A DNA stretch of 64,000 bases from Roseovarius confluentis (GCF_002917925.1 NZ_PPFE01000001.1:310001-374000), one strand, 5' to 3'. Shown: positions 31,709-43,228, numbered from the stretch's first letter. Made by a program: numbers and translations. Notes: generated from the sequence alone by a model not told the origin.

Positions 31709-32506
31709 GTGACATCCCATCCGCAACTCCAGACGCTCGCGCAGTGGATCGGCCCGGGCGCATGGCGCGCCAGCCTGCCGCACAGCGACCCGCATCACGT
31801 GTTCCTGTGGATCACCCGCGGACAAGGGCGCTGCCTGATCGGCGGCCGGCGGCGCGGGCTGGCGGTACATACCGCGCTCGTTCTGCCCGCCGGCGCGCTT
31901 TTCGCCCTCGATCCCGGCTCGCAAAGCTTCGGTCTCGCCTGCCGCATCCCGCCCCGGACCGGCATCCTCATGCCGGACGAGCCGGTGCTGCTGCGCGTCC
32001 GCGACCCGCGGGCGCAGGCCGACCTGACCACCCTGCTGGAAACCATGCAGCGCGAACAGAACGAGGCCCGCGACTTCATTGACGAGGCGATGACCGCCCA
32101 TGCCCAGCTTCTGACAGTCTGGCTGCGTCGCGCCATGATGGCCAAGTCCGAGGAAATCGCCGACGCGACCGCGGCGGATCGGCTGGTCGAGGCGTATGCC
32201 GCGCTGATCGAGCGCGACTACACCACCGGCACCTCGATGCAGGACCTGGCCCGGCACCTTGGCGTGACACCCACGCATCTCAGCCGGGTGTGCAAGTCGA
32301 CGGCGGGCCTGACGGCCTCGGCCATGCTGACGGGCCGCGTCCTGCATGCCGCCCGCGACATGCTGGAAACCACCGACCGCCCCGCCAACCAGGTCGCGGC
32401 CGAGCTGGGCTTCAGCAGCGCCGCCTATTTCTCGCGCTTCATCCATCGCCATACCGGCAAGTCGCCCTCGGACCTGCGCCGCGCCGCGCCGCGCAAAGCG
32501 GCCTGA
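31709..32506 (+). CDS. AraC-family transcription regulator
   Basis: The 265-residue protein starts at GTG 31709 and has a cupin-like N-terminal sensor (about 20-100) and a C-terminal pair of helix-turn-helix motifs (about 165-262: MQDLARHLGVTPTHLSRVCK and VAAELGFSSAAYFSRFIHRH). The end KSPSDLRR is typical of AraC proteins. It may control the following binding-protein and cupin genes, which run in the same direction, but no operator was identified. Confidence 0.9.
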   Translation: MTSHPQLQTLAQWIGPGAWRASLPHSDPHHVFLWITRGQGRCLIGGRRRGLAVHTALVLPAGALFALDPGSQSFGLACRIPPRTGILMPDEPVLLRVRDPRAQADLTTLLETMQREQNEARDFIDEAMTAHAQLLTVWLRRAMMAKSEEIADATAADRLVEAYAALIERDYTTGTSMQDLARHLGVTPTHLSRVCKSTAGLTASAMLTGRVLHAARDMLETTDRPANQVAAELGFSSAAYFSRFIHRHTGKSPSDLRRAAPRKAA

Positions 32507-32623
32507 TATCGCGTTGGTCACAGGTATTTCAGCGCCACCCGGTTGATTTCCGCGCGGCCGGGATGGAAACTGAGACCTGACGCCTCATTTCTATTCACAA
32601 AGCTTGTTTCAAGGCCCGCGCCC

Positions 32624-34291
32624 ATGTCCTCTCGCTCCGACGTCCCGCCGCATCCCGCCCTGCCCGCTCTGAACCGCGCGTTGAGGCGTGGCACGATGAA
32701 CCGGCGCGAGTTTCTGACCCGCGCCTGCGGTCTTGGCCTCTCGGCCCCGCTGGCCCTGTCGATGGCCGGCCTGCCGGCCCCGACACGCGCCCAGGACCCG
32801 GCCCAAATCGTTCCCGGCGGCACGCTGCGCATCCAGCAGAACGTGAAGGCGCTCCGCGATCCCCGCACCTATGACTGGAGCGAGATGGCCAACCAGACCC
32901 GCGGTTTCCTGGAATACCTCGTGGAATACGGCCGCGACGGCACCGTTCGCGGGATGCTTCTGGAAAACTGGGACGTGAATTCCGACGCGACCGAGTATCG
33001 CCTGAACGTGCGCGGCGGCGTGACGTGGAACAACGGCGATCCCTTCACGGCCCGCGACGTGGCCCGCAACCTCGAACGCTGGTGCGACGCCTCGGTCAAG
33101 GGCAACTCCATGGCCTCAAGGCTCAAGAGCCTCTGCGATTCCGCCTCGGGCCAGATTCGCGAGGATGCGGTGCGCGTCATTGATGACACCGCCCTTGTCC
33201 TCACGCTCGCCACCCCGGACATCGCGCTGATGGCCAACCTGTCCGACTATCCGGCGGCGGTGATGCATGCCAGCTACGACGGCGGCGATCCGTTCGAGCA
33301 TGGCATCGGCACCGGCCCCTTCCGGCCCGTCGAATTGTCCGTCGGCCGGCGCTGCGTTTTGGAGCGCAACACCGATCACGACTGGTGGGGCACCGACGTT
33401 CTGGGCGGGCCTTACCTGGACCGTGTGGAATTCGTCGATCTCGGCACCAACCCGTCCAACTGGATCGACGCGGTCGAGGCCGACGAGATCGACCTGCTCT
33501 ACGAATCCGTCGGCGATTTCATCGAGGTGCTGGACGCAAGCGGCTGGAGCCGGACCGAGACCGAAAGCACCGCCACCATCGTCATCCGCGGCAATGCCAA
33601 GGCAGAGCTCGGCGGCGATTACCCCTATGCCGACGCCACCCTGCGCCGGGCGCTGGCGCTGGCCGTGCGCAACGAGACCTGTCTCGAACTTGGCTATTCC
33701 GGGTATGGCACGGTCGCGGCCAACGACCATGTCAGCCCGATCCACCCCGCCCATGCCGATCTTGGCCCGGCGCCTTTCGACGCCGCGCAGGCCCGCGCCG
33801 ACCTCGAGGAAATCGGCATGCTGGGCTTTGAGCACGAGCTGATCACCGTCGACGACGAATGGCAGCGCAACACCGCCGACGCGGTCACGGCGCAGCTGCG
33901 CGACGCCGGTCTGACCGTGCGCCGGACGGTCCAGCCCGGCGCCTCCTTCTGGCAGAACTGGCGCGATTATCCGTTCTCTCTCACCCAGTGGAATCACCGC
34001 CCCTTGGGCGTACAAGTGCTCGACCTCGCCTACCGCTCGAATGCCGTGTGGAACGAGACCGGCTTTGCCAACGAAGAATTCGACCGCCTCCTGGACCGGG
34101 CCTTGTCGATCACCGACACCGACACGCGGCGACAGACGATGGAAAGGCTGCAATCCATCCTGCGCGAGGAAGGTGTGATCATCCAGCCCTACTGGCGCAC
34201 GCTCTACAACCATCACAACGGACGGGTCGTGGGGGCGGAAAAGCACCCCTCGAACGAGATCCATCTGCACAAGATCGGCTTTACCGGCTGA
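32624..34291 (+). CDS. ABC transporter periplasmic binding protein, peptide/nickel type (SBP_bac_5), Tat-exported
   Basis: The 555-residue protein has an N-terminal Tat-type leader with the twin arginine in [20 protein letters not shown], after a short lead-in that I recall from roseobacter homologues ([14 protein letters not shown]). The mature part is an SBP_bac_5 protein ([33 protein letters not shown]). It would bind a peptide or small solute in the periplasm. No permease or ATPase genes follow, so the transporter is encoded elsewhere. A start at 32696 is the alternative. Confidence 0.87.
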   Translation: MSSRSDVPPHPALPALNRALRRGTMNRREFLTRACGLGLSAPLALSMAGLPAPTRAQDPAQIVPGGTLRIQQNVKALRDPRTYDWSEMANQTRGFLEYLVEYGRDGTVRGMLLENWDVNSDATEYRLNVRGGVTWNNGDPFTARDVARNLERWCDASVKGNSMASRLKSLCDSASGQIREDAVRVIDDTALVLTLATPDIALMANLSDYPAAVMHASYDGGDPFEHGIGTGPFRPVELSVGRRCVLERNTDHDWWGTDVLGGPYLDRVEFVDLGTNPSNWIDAVEADEIDLLYESVGDFIEVLDASGWSRTETESTATIVIRGNAKAELGGDYPYADATLRRALALAVRNETCLELGYSGYGTVAANDHVSPIHPAHADLGPAPFDAAQARADLEEIGMLGFEHELITVDDEWQRNTADAVTAQLRDAGLTVRRTVQPGASFWQNWRDYPFSLTQWNHRPLGVQVLDLAYRSNAVWNETGFANEEFDRLLDRALSITDTDTRRQTMERLQSILREEGVIIQPYWRTLYNHHNGRVVGAEKHPSNEIHLHKIGFTG

Positions 34292-34335
34292 ATGCGGCGC
34301 GGACTGACAGCCGTGACATACCGAAAGGCCACAGC

Positions 34336-34731
34336 ATGAAAATCACCCGCCCCGGCACCAATCCCTCATCTCCCGGCCCCGCCGGGTATTTCACCGGCAC
34401 CGTGCGGCTCGACCCGCTTTTCACAGCCGAGGCCCCGGGCCGCGCCGTTGGCCTTCATGTCACCTTCGAGCCGGGCGCGCGCACCGCGTGGCATACCCAT
34501 CCCGCCGGCCAGACATTGATCGTCACCTTCGGAAAGGGCCGCGTTCGGCGCGAGGGCGGCCCGGTCGAGGAGATCCGGCAAGGCGACGTGGTGTGGTTTC
34601 CGGCGGACGAAAAGCACTGGCACGGCGCATCGCCGGACACGGCCATGAGCCATATCGCCATTCAGGAAAGCATCGACGGAAGCGCCGTCCGCTGGATGGA
34701 AAAGGTCTCGGACGAAGATTACGACGGCTGA
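34336..34731 (+). CDS. cupin protein, mandelonitrile-lyase-like family
   Basis: A 131-residue single-domain cupin starts at ATG 34336 behind AAAGG. The metal-binding motifs are [14 protein letters not shown] (two His) and [12 protein letters not shown] (His near the end). Relatives are sometimes annotated as (R)-mandelonitrile lyase or with carboxymuconolactone decarboxylases. The real substrate is not known from sequence. It follows the binding protein by 44 bp. Confidence 0.83.
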   Translation: MKITRPGTNPSSPGPAGYFTGTVRLDPLFTAEAPGRAVGLHVTFEPGARTAWHTHPAGQTLIVTFGKGRVRREGGPVEEIRQGDVVWFPADEKHWHGASPDTAMSHIAIQESIDGSAVRWMEKVSDEDYDG

Positions 34732-34746
34732 GACGCGCGCCGCGGC

Positions 34747-35343
34747 CTACTGCCCGTAAATGATCTTCACGTAGTTGCGGGTTTCCTTGTAAGGCGGAAT
34801 GCCATTGTATTTCTGCACCGCCTTCGGCCCCGCATTGTACGCCGCCAGCGCCAGCCGCCAGGATTTGAAAGTGCGATACTGTTCCGCCAGGTACCGCGCC
34901 CCGCCGTCCAGGTTCTGGCGCGGGTCGTTGGGATCGACCCCCAGATAGTTCGCCGTACCGGGCATCAACTGCGCCAGCCCGATCGCGCCCTTGTGCGAAA
35001 CGGCCCGCGGGTTCCAGCCCGATTCCTGCTGCACCAGTCGCAGGAACAGGTTTTCCGGAATGCCATGCCGCCGCGCCGAATCCTTGGCGACATTCAGGTA
35101 TTGGCCCTTGTACTTGCCATTGTACCCAAGCGCCGGCGCGGCCTCGTCCCATTTGCTGGGCGTGTGCACCTTCTGAGGCTGCAGTTTTACGGAGGCGTTG
35201 TATTGCTGCTTGGCGCGGGTATCGAGCACCCGCGTCTGCGAACTGAAGATCCGTTTCTTGCCCTTGGTCGAGAGAATATCCGCCGTGGCCGCCATCGGCC
35301 AGGCCAGTGACACGCAGGTCACCGCGATTGCCAGCTTACGCAT
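34747..35343 (-). CDS. lytic transglycosylase (SLT domain)
   Basis: The 198-residue exported protein has a signal peptide (about 1-21, [20 protein letters not shown]) and a C-terminal goose-lysozyme-like SLT domain (about 95-190). The catalytic glutamate lies in [14 protein letters not shown], followed by [13 protein letters not shown] and [16 protein letters not shown]. It would cut peptidoglycan in the periplasm. The start is ATG 35343; the longer frame is basic and not leader-like. It converges on the cupin gene and is divergent from ssb. Confidence 0.92.
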   Translation of the reverse strand: MRKLAIAVTCVSLAWPMAATADILSTKGKKRIFSSQTRVLDTRAKQQYNASVKLQPQKVHTPSKWDEAAPALGYNGKYKGQYLNVAKDSARRHGIPENLFLRLVQQESGWNPRAVSHKGAIGLAQLMPGTANYLGVDPNDPRQNLDGGARYLAEQYRTFKSWRLALAAYNAGPKAVQKYNGIPPYKETRNYVKIIYGQ

Positions 35344-35581
35344 ACTGAACACCGTCCCCTTACTGTCCCTTGCCGGTCTGGTCCGTGTCCCGCGTCCCCG
35401 GGCAATGGCCTGACCGTCTCGGGCCACACTATACCGAACTCAACTCAAATTGCCATAGTTGGAGGCTACATTCAGCCATGCCGCGCCGTGCTGCGAATTT
35501 TCCCGGATTTTAGCCTTTTCTTCATCCCCCCGGGGTGATGTAAGGTGAACGTTAACCAAGAGACAGCAGCAGGAGGGCGCC

Positions 35582-36082
35582 ATGGCCGGTTCCGTCAACA
35601 AAGTCATTCTCATCGGCAACCTGGGACGCGACCCCGAGGTGCGCACGTTCCAGAACGGCGGCAAGGTGTGCAACCTGCGCATCGCCACCTCCGAGAACTG
35701 GAAGGACCGCAACACCGGCGAACGCCGCGAAAAGACCGAGTGGCACTCCGTCGCGATCTTTCAGGAAGGTCTGGTGCGCATTGCCGAGCAATACCTGCGC
35801 AAGGGCTCCAAGGTCTATATCGAGGGCCAATTGCAAACCCGCAAATGGCAGGACCAGTCCGGCCAGGACCGCTATTCGACCGAAGTGGTGCTGCAAGGGT
35901 TCAACGGCACGCTTACCATGCTTGACGGCCGCGACGGCGGCGGCGGTGGCGGCGGCGGCTATGGCGGCGGCAGCGGCGGTGGCTATGATCAGGACTACGG
36001 CGGCGGATCATCAGGCCCGTCCGACCAGGGCCGCTCGCAACCCTCGCCTTCGCGCGATTACGACGACGAGATCCCGTTCTGA
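35582..36082 (+). CDS. ssb: single-stranded DNA-binding protein
   Basis: The 166-residue protein has an OB fold (1-110, [20 protein letters not shown]), a glycine-rich linker (about 118-142) and the acidic tail ending DDEIPF that docks partner proteins. The start ATG has AGGAGGG upstream. I saw no SOS box here. Confidence 0.98.
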   Translation: MAGSVNKVILIGNLGRDPEVRTFQNGGKVCNLRIATSENWKDRNTGERREKTEWHSVAIFQEGLVRIAEQYLRKGSKVYIEGQLQTRKWQDQSGQDRYSTEVVLQGFNGTLTMLDGRDGGGGGGGGYGGGSGGGYDQDYGGGSSGPSDQGRSQPSPSRDYDDEIPF

Positions 36083-36096
36083 TCAGGGCCTGATCG

Positions 36097-36402
36097 GTGC
36101 TGTCTTCCCTGTCACCCGAGGGACAGGCTTTGGTCACCGTCGTCACCTGCCTGGCGGTGGCCTATTTCATGCTCTACCCGGCCCTGCGTCCGCGCCACGT
36201 GTCGCGCATGGGTCTGTATGATCTTGGCGTCACCGGCGTGATGCTCTTGGTCAACGGTTGGCTCTTCTGGGGCACCGGAACCCGCTTTTCGCTCTGGCTG
36301 TTCGAGACCAACTGGGCGGTCTTCACCATCGTCATCGCGCTGCTGATCGAAACGCCGCTGTCGCTTTGGTACATGCGCCGCAACAACGTACGCTGGGATT
36401 GA
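36097..36402 (+). CDS. small integral membrane protein, 101 residues
   Basis: A GTG start lies 14 bp after ssb. Three hydrophobic segments are visible (about 10-30 VTVVTCLAVAYFMLYPAL, 44-60 VTGVMLLVNGWLFW, 70-92 NWAVFTIVIALLIETPLSLW), ending RRNNVRWD. No family is recognised. It is probably co-transcribed with ssb and meets a converging 45-residue gene 4 bp later. Confidence 0.7.
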   Translation: MLSSLSPEGQALVTVVTCLAVAYFMLYPALRPRHVSRMGLYDLGVTGVMLLVNGWLFWGTGTRFSLWLFETNWAVFTIVIALLIETPLSLWYMRRNNVRWD

Positions 36403-36406
36403 CGCG

Positions 36407-36544
36407 CTACCAGATCAAGTCGATCACGCTCAGCACCACGAAGACCGGCACCGACAGGGCCACCGCCACCAGCCACGCGGCATAGAATGTGGGGCGCACG
36501 CTGGGCGCGGTGACACCGCGGACGGGTTTCCTTGCCTTCGCCAT
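36407..36544 (-). CDS. small membrane protein, 45 residues
   Basis: ATG 36544 opens a basic start (MAKARKPVRGVTAPSVRPTF) followed by one hydrophobic helix (YAAWLVAVALSVPVFVVLSV) and IDLIW. The frame sits exactly between two other genes, 4 bp from the converging ssb-linked gene, which argues for a real small gene. Function is unknown. A CtrA-box-like sequence lies 9 bp upstream of its start. Confidence 0.6.
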   Translation of the reverse strand: MAKARKPVRGVTAPSVRPTFYAAWLVAVALSVPVFVVLSVIDLIW

Positions 36545-36552
36545 AGGCGCCA

Positions 36553-36567
36553 TTAACCATGATTTAG
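36553..36567. promoter_or_regulatory. CtrA-box-like site (one mismatch)
   Basis: TTAA-N7-TTAG lies between the divergent 45-residue gene and the acyltransferase-like gene. It differs from TTAA-N7-TTAA in one base. Matches of this quality can occur by chance, so this is a candidate only. Confidence 0.3.
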
Positions 36568-36590
36568 GTTATCATCGCCTTAATGGGGCC

Positions 36591-37493
36591 ATGTCCCATG
36601 TCTGGAGTCCTTGCGACACCGCCCCCGATCCGCCTGCTCCCTGTGCGCTACACCAGCACCCGCGCTACGGCGCCGCGATGCAAGCCATCGGGGCCGAGGT
36701 CGGGTGGTTGGCTCTGAAAGACGGCGCTGACACGCCGGGCACCGCGCAGCTGCTGCGCCGCCGCCTTGGCCCCTTGCGCGTGACATGGCTGCCGCGCGGC
36801 CCGGTGCTTGCGCCCCGCACCGATCCGGGGAGCGCCCTGATGCCCCTGCCCGGCCCTTCGATCGTTCAGCCGGACACGCCCGCCATGGACTGCCTCTTTC
36901 GGTCCAACGGCTACCGCGCCCTGCTCACGCCGGCCAACGTGGCCGAACTGGACCTCACGCCCGGCCCGAAAGCTCTTTTCGCAGGCCTGCACGGCAAATG
37001 GCGCAACCGCCTGCGCGCGGCAAAGGCCGGACAACTGCGCACGCATCACCGCCCGTTCGATCCAGACCGCGACGCCGACCTGCTGATCCTCGACCAGCGC
37101 CAGCAACGCGCCCGCGGCTACCGCGCCTTGCCTCCGGGCTTCACCTGCGCTTATGCCGGCACCCATCGCCAAGCCACGCGGCTTTTCACCGCCCATGACC
37201 GCGCCGGGATGCTGGCCTACCTGCTGTTCCTTCTGCACGGCGCCACCGCCACCTATCACATCGGCTGGGCCGCTCCCGCCGCCCGCCGAACCCACGCCCA
37301 TACCCTGCTGATGTGGCAGGCCATCACCGACCTGCACCAGCGTGGCGTCACCCGGCTCGACCTCGGTACTGTCGATACCGAGGCCGCCCCCGGCCTCGCC
37401 CGCTTCAAGCTTGGCACGGGAGCCACCGCCCGCCCCCTCGGCGCAACACTACTGCGGCTTTTGCCGCATCGCGGCGCGGGCATCGCCGCGTAA
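36591..37493 (+). CDS. FemAB/BioF2-like acyltransferase (GNAT fold)
   Basis: The 300-residue protein has the FemAB-type core: WLPRGPVLAPRTDPG, then HGKWRNRLRAAKAGQL, and a C-terminal second half with YHIGWAAPAARRTHAHTLLM and RLDLGTVDTEAAPGLARFKL. Such proteins transfer acyl or aminoacyl groups, sometimes to peptidoglycan or polysaccharide precursors. The donor and target are unknown. The start at ATG 36591 is chosen for frame and spacing. Confidence 0.75.
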   Translation: MSHVWSPCDTAPDPPAPCALHQHPRYGAAMQAIGAEVGWLALKDGADTPGTAQLLRRRLGPLRVTWLPRGPVLAPRTDPGSALMPLPGPSIVQPDTPAMDCLFRSNGYRALLTPANVAELDLTPGPKALFAGLHGKWRNRLRAAKAGQLRTHHRPFDPDRDADLLILDQRQQRARGYRALPPGFTCAYAGTHRQATRLFTAHDRAGMLAYLLFLLHGATATYHIGWAAPAARRTHAHTLLMWQAITDLHQRGVTRLDLGTVDTEAAPGLARFKLGTGATARPLGATLLRLLPHRGAGIAA

Positions 37494-37563
37494 CACCTTT
37501 TTCCCTCTGGCAATCGGCGCGCAAAGCCCTTAGGGCCTGCCTCAAATCACCAAGGATACCCCA

Positions 37564-39384
<1,821 letters not shown>

Positions 39385-39387
39385 CGC

Positions 39388-39741
39388 ATGGCCGATACCC
39401 CTCGCAAACTAACCCGCGCCGACTGGGCCAAGAGCCCCGATGCTTGGGCGGGTCATTTCGAGGGCAAGAGCCTCGGTACGGACGTCACAGTGCTCTTTGT
39501 CGAGATCGAGGAAGCCGGCAAAGGCGCCCGCCTGCATACGCACCCGTATGACGAAGTCTTTATCGTCCGCGAAGGCCGCGCCCGCTATACCATCGGCGAT
39601 CAAAAGATCGAGGCCGAGGCGGGCGATGTCCTGCTGGCCCCGGCAGAGGTGCCGCACAAATTCGTCAATCTCGGCCCCGGGCGGCTGGTGTCGACGGACA
39701 TTCATCTCAGCCTCGAATGGATCCAGACCGACCTCGAATAG
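39388..39741 (+). CDS. small cupin protein, 117 residues
   Basis: A single cupin domain has motif 1 RLHTHPYDEVFIVREGRARY and motif 2 AEAGDVLLAPAEVPHKFVNL. The metal ligands are intact. It lies 3 bp after typA and so shares its transcript, but there is no evident functional link. The substrate is unknown; it is not closely similar to the cupin at 34336. Confidence 0.83.
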   Translation: MADTPRKLTRADWAKSPDAWAGHFEGKSLGTDVTVLFVEIEEAGKGARLHTHPYDEVFIVREGRARYTIGDQKIEAEAGDVLLAPAEVPHKFVNLGPGRLVSTDIHLSLEWIQTDLE

Positions 39742-39815
39742 CGCCGCGCGCGCCGCGGCCCGCGGTCCCTGATCTGCATCAAGACCAGTCGGGCCGTTTG
39801 TGCTAAGCTCCCTAC

Positions 39816-40502
39816 ATGGTACTGTCGAACCCGAGATCCGCCCTGCTATCTGCGCTGATCTTTCTCATCGGCGCACCGGGCAGTCTTGCCGACAGCTTCG
39901 ACTGCCCCGGCACCCTCGTGACCGTCGAGGCGGAGTCGTCTGAGGACGCGACCCCCATATGCACCGCCGTCACGGATGCCCTGCAGACATTGCGCACCTG
40001 CAACGTGCCGCTCACCCATGGCGTCACGGTCATCCAGCGCGACGCGCTGCAACCCGGCTGCATGGGCGTTTATCATTGCGGTGAAGAGGAAATCGAGTTG
40101 CTGACCCATGCCGCGATGGAAACCGCCCGCGACCCCGACAACAGCCTCGCCTTCGTCGATACGCAGGCGTATTTCAACAGCATTCTGGCTCACGAGCTTG
40201 CTCATGCTGCCTTCGACACGGTGCCCTGCCCCTTCGACAGCTGCCTTGCGACCCATGAATACGTGGCGCACGTGATGCAGGTCCGCTCCCTGCCCGCCGC
40301 CGATATCGCCCGGTTCGAGGCCGCGATCGACATGGACACGCCGCTGGGCCGCGACACGATCAACCCGTTCATCTACCTCATGGCGCCGGACGCCTTCCTG
40401 GGCCGCGCCTGGGCGCATTTTCGACAGCGCCCCGATCCCTGCGGCTATATCGGCGAGATCATGTCAGGCCGGGTCGTGCTGGACCGCGAACGCTTCGAGT
40501 GA
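39816..40502 (+). CDS. exported HExxH-motif protein (DUF6639-like)
   Basis: The 228-residue protein has a signal peptide (about 1-25) and several cysteines. HELAH at 126-130 is a zinc-protease-type motif, followed by HEYVAH at 147-152, which could supply a third metal ligand (gluzincin-like spacing). About eight cysteines suggest disulfides in the periplasm. I recall similar roseobacter proteins grouped as DUF6639. Peptidase activity is inferred from the motif only. The LysM protein follows 86 bp later. Confidence 0.7.
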   Translation: MVLSNPRSALLSALIFLIGAPGSLADSFDCPGTLVTVEAESSEDATPICTAVTDALQTLRTCNVPLTHGVTVIQRDALQPGCMGVYHCGEEEIELLTHAAMETARDPDNSLAFVDTQAYFNSILAHELAHAAFDTVPCPFDSCLATHEYVAHVMQVRSLPAADIARFEAAIDMDTPLGRDTINPFIYLMAPDAFLGRAWAHFRQRPDPCGYIGEIMSGRVVLDRERFE

Positions 40503-40588
40503 CACCGGCGCCCAAAACGCATGGAACATCGTCCTTGGGCGTCGTGTTTTTCCTCTAAGGATCAACGCGAACCCCGAAAGGAGGCCCG

Positions 40589-41866
40589 ATGCTCCGCCGT
40601 TCCCTGACCCTCACCAGTGCCGCCGCGACCGCCGGTCTCGCCCTGACCGCAAGCGCCGACGCCCAAAGCCGTTGCGGCGACGCCTACCGCCTGCAACCCG
40701 GTGACACGCTCTACCGTGTCTCGCAAAGCTGCCGTGTGCCGTTGAGCCTGATCATGGATATTAACCCCGGCCTCGATCCGCGCGACCTGCCGGTGGGCGA
40801 ATCAATCACGCTTGCCGCGTCAGATACGAATACCGGCGGAAGCAACATGCCCGCGCCCGCCCGGGAAACTTACGAGATACGCGAAGGCGACACCGCCTTC
40901 TCCATTGCGCAGACCTTGGGTATTTCCGTCGTGGAATTGCTGAACGAGAACCCCGACCTCGACCCGCTGGCCATGGCGGTGGGGGACGCGCTCGATCTTC
41001 CCGACGCGTCCGAGCCTTCGGCCTCGGTGCGTGTGCAGCCCTTGGCCGGCCCGCCCGGAAGTGAGGTCCGCGTGACCGCAAGCAACCTGCGTCCCGCGGA
41101 TTACGTGACCATCGGCGTCGGTCGCATGGCCTCGGAATGGCGCGCCGTGGACCAGGCCCAGGTCGCCGCGGACGGCGAGGTTTCCGCGTCTGTCGAACTT
41201 CCCGACTGGGCCTCGCCCGGCGACAACCTGATCTTCGTCGTGGATACCGACCGCGGCGTGACGCTCAAATCCCGCGCCTTCGACGTGGTGTCTCAAGACA
41301 CCAGCGACGGCGGTGGCGACCAAGTCTCGCTCGAAGGTCGCGTCCGGCAGGGCGTCGAATGCGCCACGCTGACCACGCCCGACGGCGACGTATGGTCCCT
41401 GACCGGCGACATGGAATTCACCCCCGGTGAATATGCCGAGCTCCGTGGCACCCGCGCCGAGATGTCGTTCTGCCAACAGGGCGTCGGCACCGTCGCGGTC
41501 GACAGCTACGAAGAATTCCGCGCGCCGGGCAACCTGCCCGATGATACCGCCAATCTGGACGCCGAGGGCGTGCAGGGCCCGTGGGTGCGCATGGCCGGCA
41601 ATTGCGCCCGGCCCGACTTTGACATCACCGGCCAGCAGGGCCGTCTGACCATCGAAACCAGCCTCGACGGCGCGCCGCGTACCGGGCGCGTAAAGCTCAA
41701 TGACAACGGGGCGGCGGCGGTGTTCGACCAGCCCTATCGCGCCTTTCCGATGGAAAACCGGGGCGAAGGCAGGATGGCCATCATCTCGGGCGACCGGGAT
41801 GTAACCTTGGGCGGCGTCGACATTTCCGGCGACGACGGCGCGGTGTTCCTGCGCTGCGGCGTGTAA
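40589..41866 (+). CDS. exported protein with two LysM domains
   Basis: The 425-residue protein starts behind AAAGGAGG and has a signal peptide (about 1-25, ending ADAQS). Two LysM domains follow at about 33-76 (YRLQPGDTLYRVSQ) and 94-137 (YEIREGDTAFSIAQTLGI). The rest is beta-rich with no domain I recognise; residues about 145-235 look like an Ig-type fold (VRVTASNLRPADYVTIGVGR), followed by a distinct region rich in G and D. LysM binds peptidoglycan, so this is a cell-wall-associated protein. Confidence 0.85.
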   Translation: MLRRSLTLTSAAATAGLALTASADAQSRCGDAYRLQPGDTLYRVSQSCRVPLSLIMDINPGLDPRDLPVGESITLAASDTNTGGSNMPAPARETYEIREGDTAFSIAQTLGISVVELLNENPDLDPLAMAVGDALDLPDASEPSASVRVQPLAGPPGSEVRVTASNLRPADYVTIGVGRMASEWRAVDQAQVAADGEVSASVELPDWASPGDNLIFVVDTDRGVTLKSRAFDVVSQDTSDGGGDQVSLEGRVRQGVECATLTTPDGDVWSLTGDMEFTPGEYAELRGTRAEMSFCQQGVGTVAVDSYEEFRAPGNLPDDTANLDAEGVQGPWVRMAGNCARPDFDITGQQGRLTIETSLDGAPRTGRVKLNDNGAAAVFDQPYRAFPMENRGEGRMAIISGDRDVTLGGVDISGDDGAVFLRCGV

Positions 41867-41874
41867 GACATCCC

Positions 41875-42420
41875 TCAGGGTGCGACCGCGATCCGCCCGA
41901 CAACCTCAAGCCCGGCGCCGGTACGCCTCGCGACGACGATCTCGCCCGAGGTCGTGCCGGTGCCGGTCAGTTCCGACACGTTCACCTGGTGCGTCACCAG
42001 GAGCAGCCGCGCCTCGGCGGGCATGTCCGCGATCCGTGTCATCACCTCTGCTGCCTGACCGTCCGGGTCGCCCTGCCCCGCGAAATGCGAGTTGAGCGCG
42101 GGGAACTCCTCGGGCGTGCCAATGTCGAGAAGTTCCGCCGTCGCGGTGCAGCGGCACCACTGGCTGGTCCATACGGCATCGAACCGAACGCCGGCGTCAC
42201 GCATCGCCGCGCCGATCTGCCGGGCCTGCGCCCGGCCCCGGTCGTCCAGGTTGCGCTGCGTGCTGCAATCCTCCAGATCGAAATTTGCCGGATCGCCCAC
42301 GCCGGGCGCCAGCGCATGGCGCATCAGCGCCACCGTCCCCGGCTCTTTCAGCAGGCTCCAGTCCTGCGCCGCCGCGGCTCCGGGCAGGATCAGCATCAGG
42401 ATCAGGAAAATCAGTCGCAT
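41875..42420 (-). CDS. exported histidine phosphatase family protein
   Basis: The 181-residue protein has a signal peptide (MRLIFLILMLILPGAAAAQ) and a phosphoglycerate-mutase-like core: the catalytic histidine in LMRHALAPG (RHG variant RHA), WTSQWCRCTATAEL and the second histidine in LLLVTHQVNVSELTG. The start is ATG 42420, with GGAGG five bases upstream, rather than a GTG two codons earlier. The substrate is unknown. Confidence 0.85.
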   Translation of the reverse strand: MRLIFLILMLILPGAAAAQDWSLLKEPGTVALMRHALAPGVGDPANFDLEDCSTQRNLDDRGRAQARQIGAAMRDAGVRFDAVWTSQWCRCTATAELLDIGTPEEFPALNSHFAGQGDPDGQAAEVMTRIADMPAEARLLLVTHQVNVSELTGTGTTSGEIVVARRTGAGLEVVGRIAVAP

Positions 42421-42449
42421 CGGCACCTCCGCTTGGAACGAAGGAAAGC

Positions 42450-42941
42450 CTAGGTCGGCCCGTCCCGGGGTCCAGCCCGTGCGACGCTATCGCCCACGCC
42501 AATCCGTCCCGGTTCCAACACCCGCGCGCACCAGCCGCCATGCCCACGCATGGCGTTGTAGCCGCCAGCGCCAAGAGCGGCCTCCATCCGGGAGCACGGC
42601 GCGCAAGGCGCGGTGATCTCGATCAGGGCCTGACCGATCCGAACCGGATGGTTGCGCAGCGCCGTCAGGTTGATGCCACTCACCACGACGTTGCGCCGCA
42701 GAACCTCAGGCGTCACCTCCCCGATCCCGGCCAGCACCGCGATCACGGGCAGATGCTCGGCCTGGATCAGCGTCAGCGCCCGCTTGCCTTTGCGCGCATG
42801 ATCGCCTTCCAGCCCGGCTTCGCCCAGTTCCGCCGCCTCGACCGCAACCAAGTCGGCCAGCCTTTCCGGGCGCAGCCCGATCCACGCCACGCGGCCCGCC
42901 CCCGCGTGCCGCGCCATGATCTCGGCCAGTTGGCCCTGCAC
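42450..42941 (-). CDS. MOSC domain protein
   Basis: The 163-residue protein is a stand-alone MOSC domain (GLEGDHARKGKRALTLIQAE, then ITAPCAPCSRMEAALG with the conserved cysteine, then GHGGWCARVLEPGRIGVGD). MOSC domains bind molybdenum cofactor and handle sulfur or nitrogen oxo-groups. The GTG start overlaps the upstream DUF1330 stop by one base (TAGTG); an ATG eight codons in is possible. It is the third gene in a run with two DUF1330 genes. Confidence 0.9.
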   Translation of the reverse strand: MQGQLAEIMARHAGAGRVAWIGLRPERLADLVAVEAAELGEAGLEGDHARKGKRALTLIQAEHLPVIAVLAGIGEVTPEVLRRNVVVSGINLTALRNHPVRIGQALIEITAPCAPCSRMEAALGAGGYNAMRGHGGWCARVLEPGRIGVGDSVARAGPRDGPT

Positions 42942-43228
42942 TATTCCGAGGTTTCCACGATCACCAGATCACGTTCGGACGCGTTCCGCGCATGGTCCAG
43001 CGCCTCTTGGTAGGCGTCCGAGCAATAGCACTCCTCCGCCGCCTCCAGCGTCGGGAATTTCGCCACCACGTTGCGCGCCCGGTCATTGCCCTCAAGCTGC
43101 ACGTACCGCGCGCCACGGGCGATGAAATGCCCGCCATGCGCCTCGATCGCCGGACCGGCCAGCTTGGCATAGCGGCCATAGGCCTCCTCGTCGGTCACGG
43201 TCACATGGGCAATCCACAATGCGGGCAT
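42941..43228 (-). CDS. DUF1330 protein, copy 1
   Basis: The 95-residue dimeric alpha-beta barrel protein (MPALWIAHVTVTDEEAYGRY ... FPTLEAAEECYCSDAYQEAL) belongs to DUF1330. ATG 43228 has AGGAGA at seven bases. It follows a second DUF1330 gene by 11 bp and is probably a tandem duplicate of it. Biochemical function of the family is not established to my knowledge. Confidence 0.88.
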   Translation of the reverse strand: MPALWIAHVTVTDEEAYGRYAKLAGPAIEAHGGHFIARGARYVQLEGNDRARNVVAKFPTLEAAEECYCSDAYQEALDHARNASERDLVIVETSE

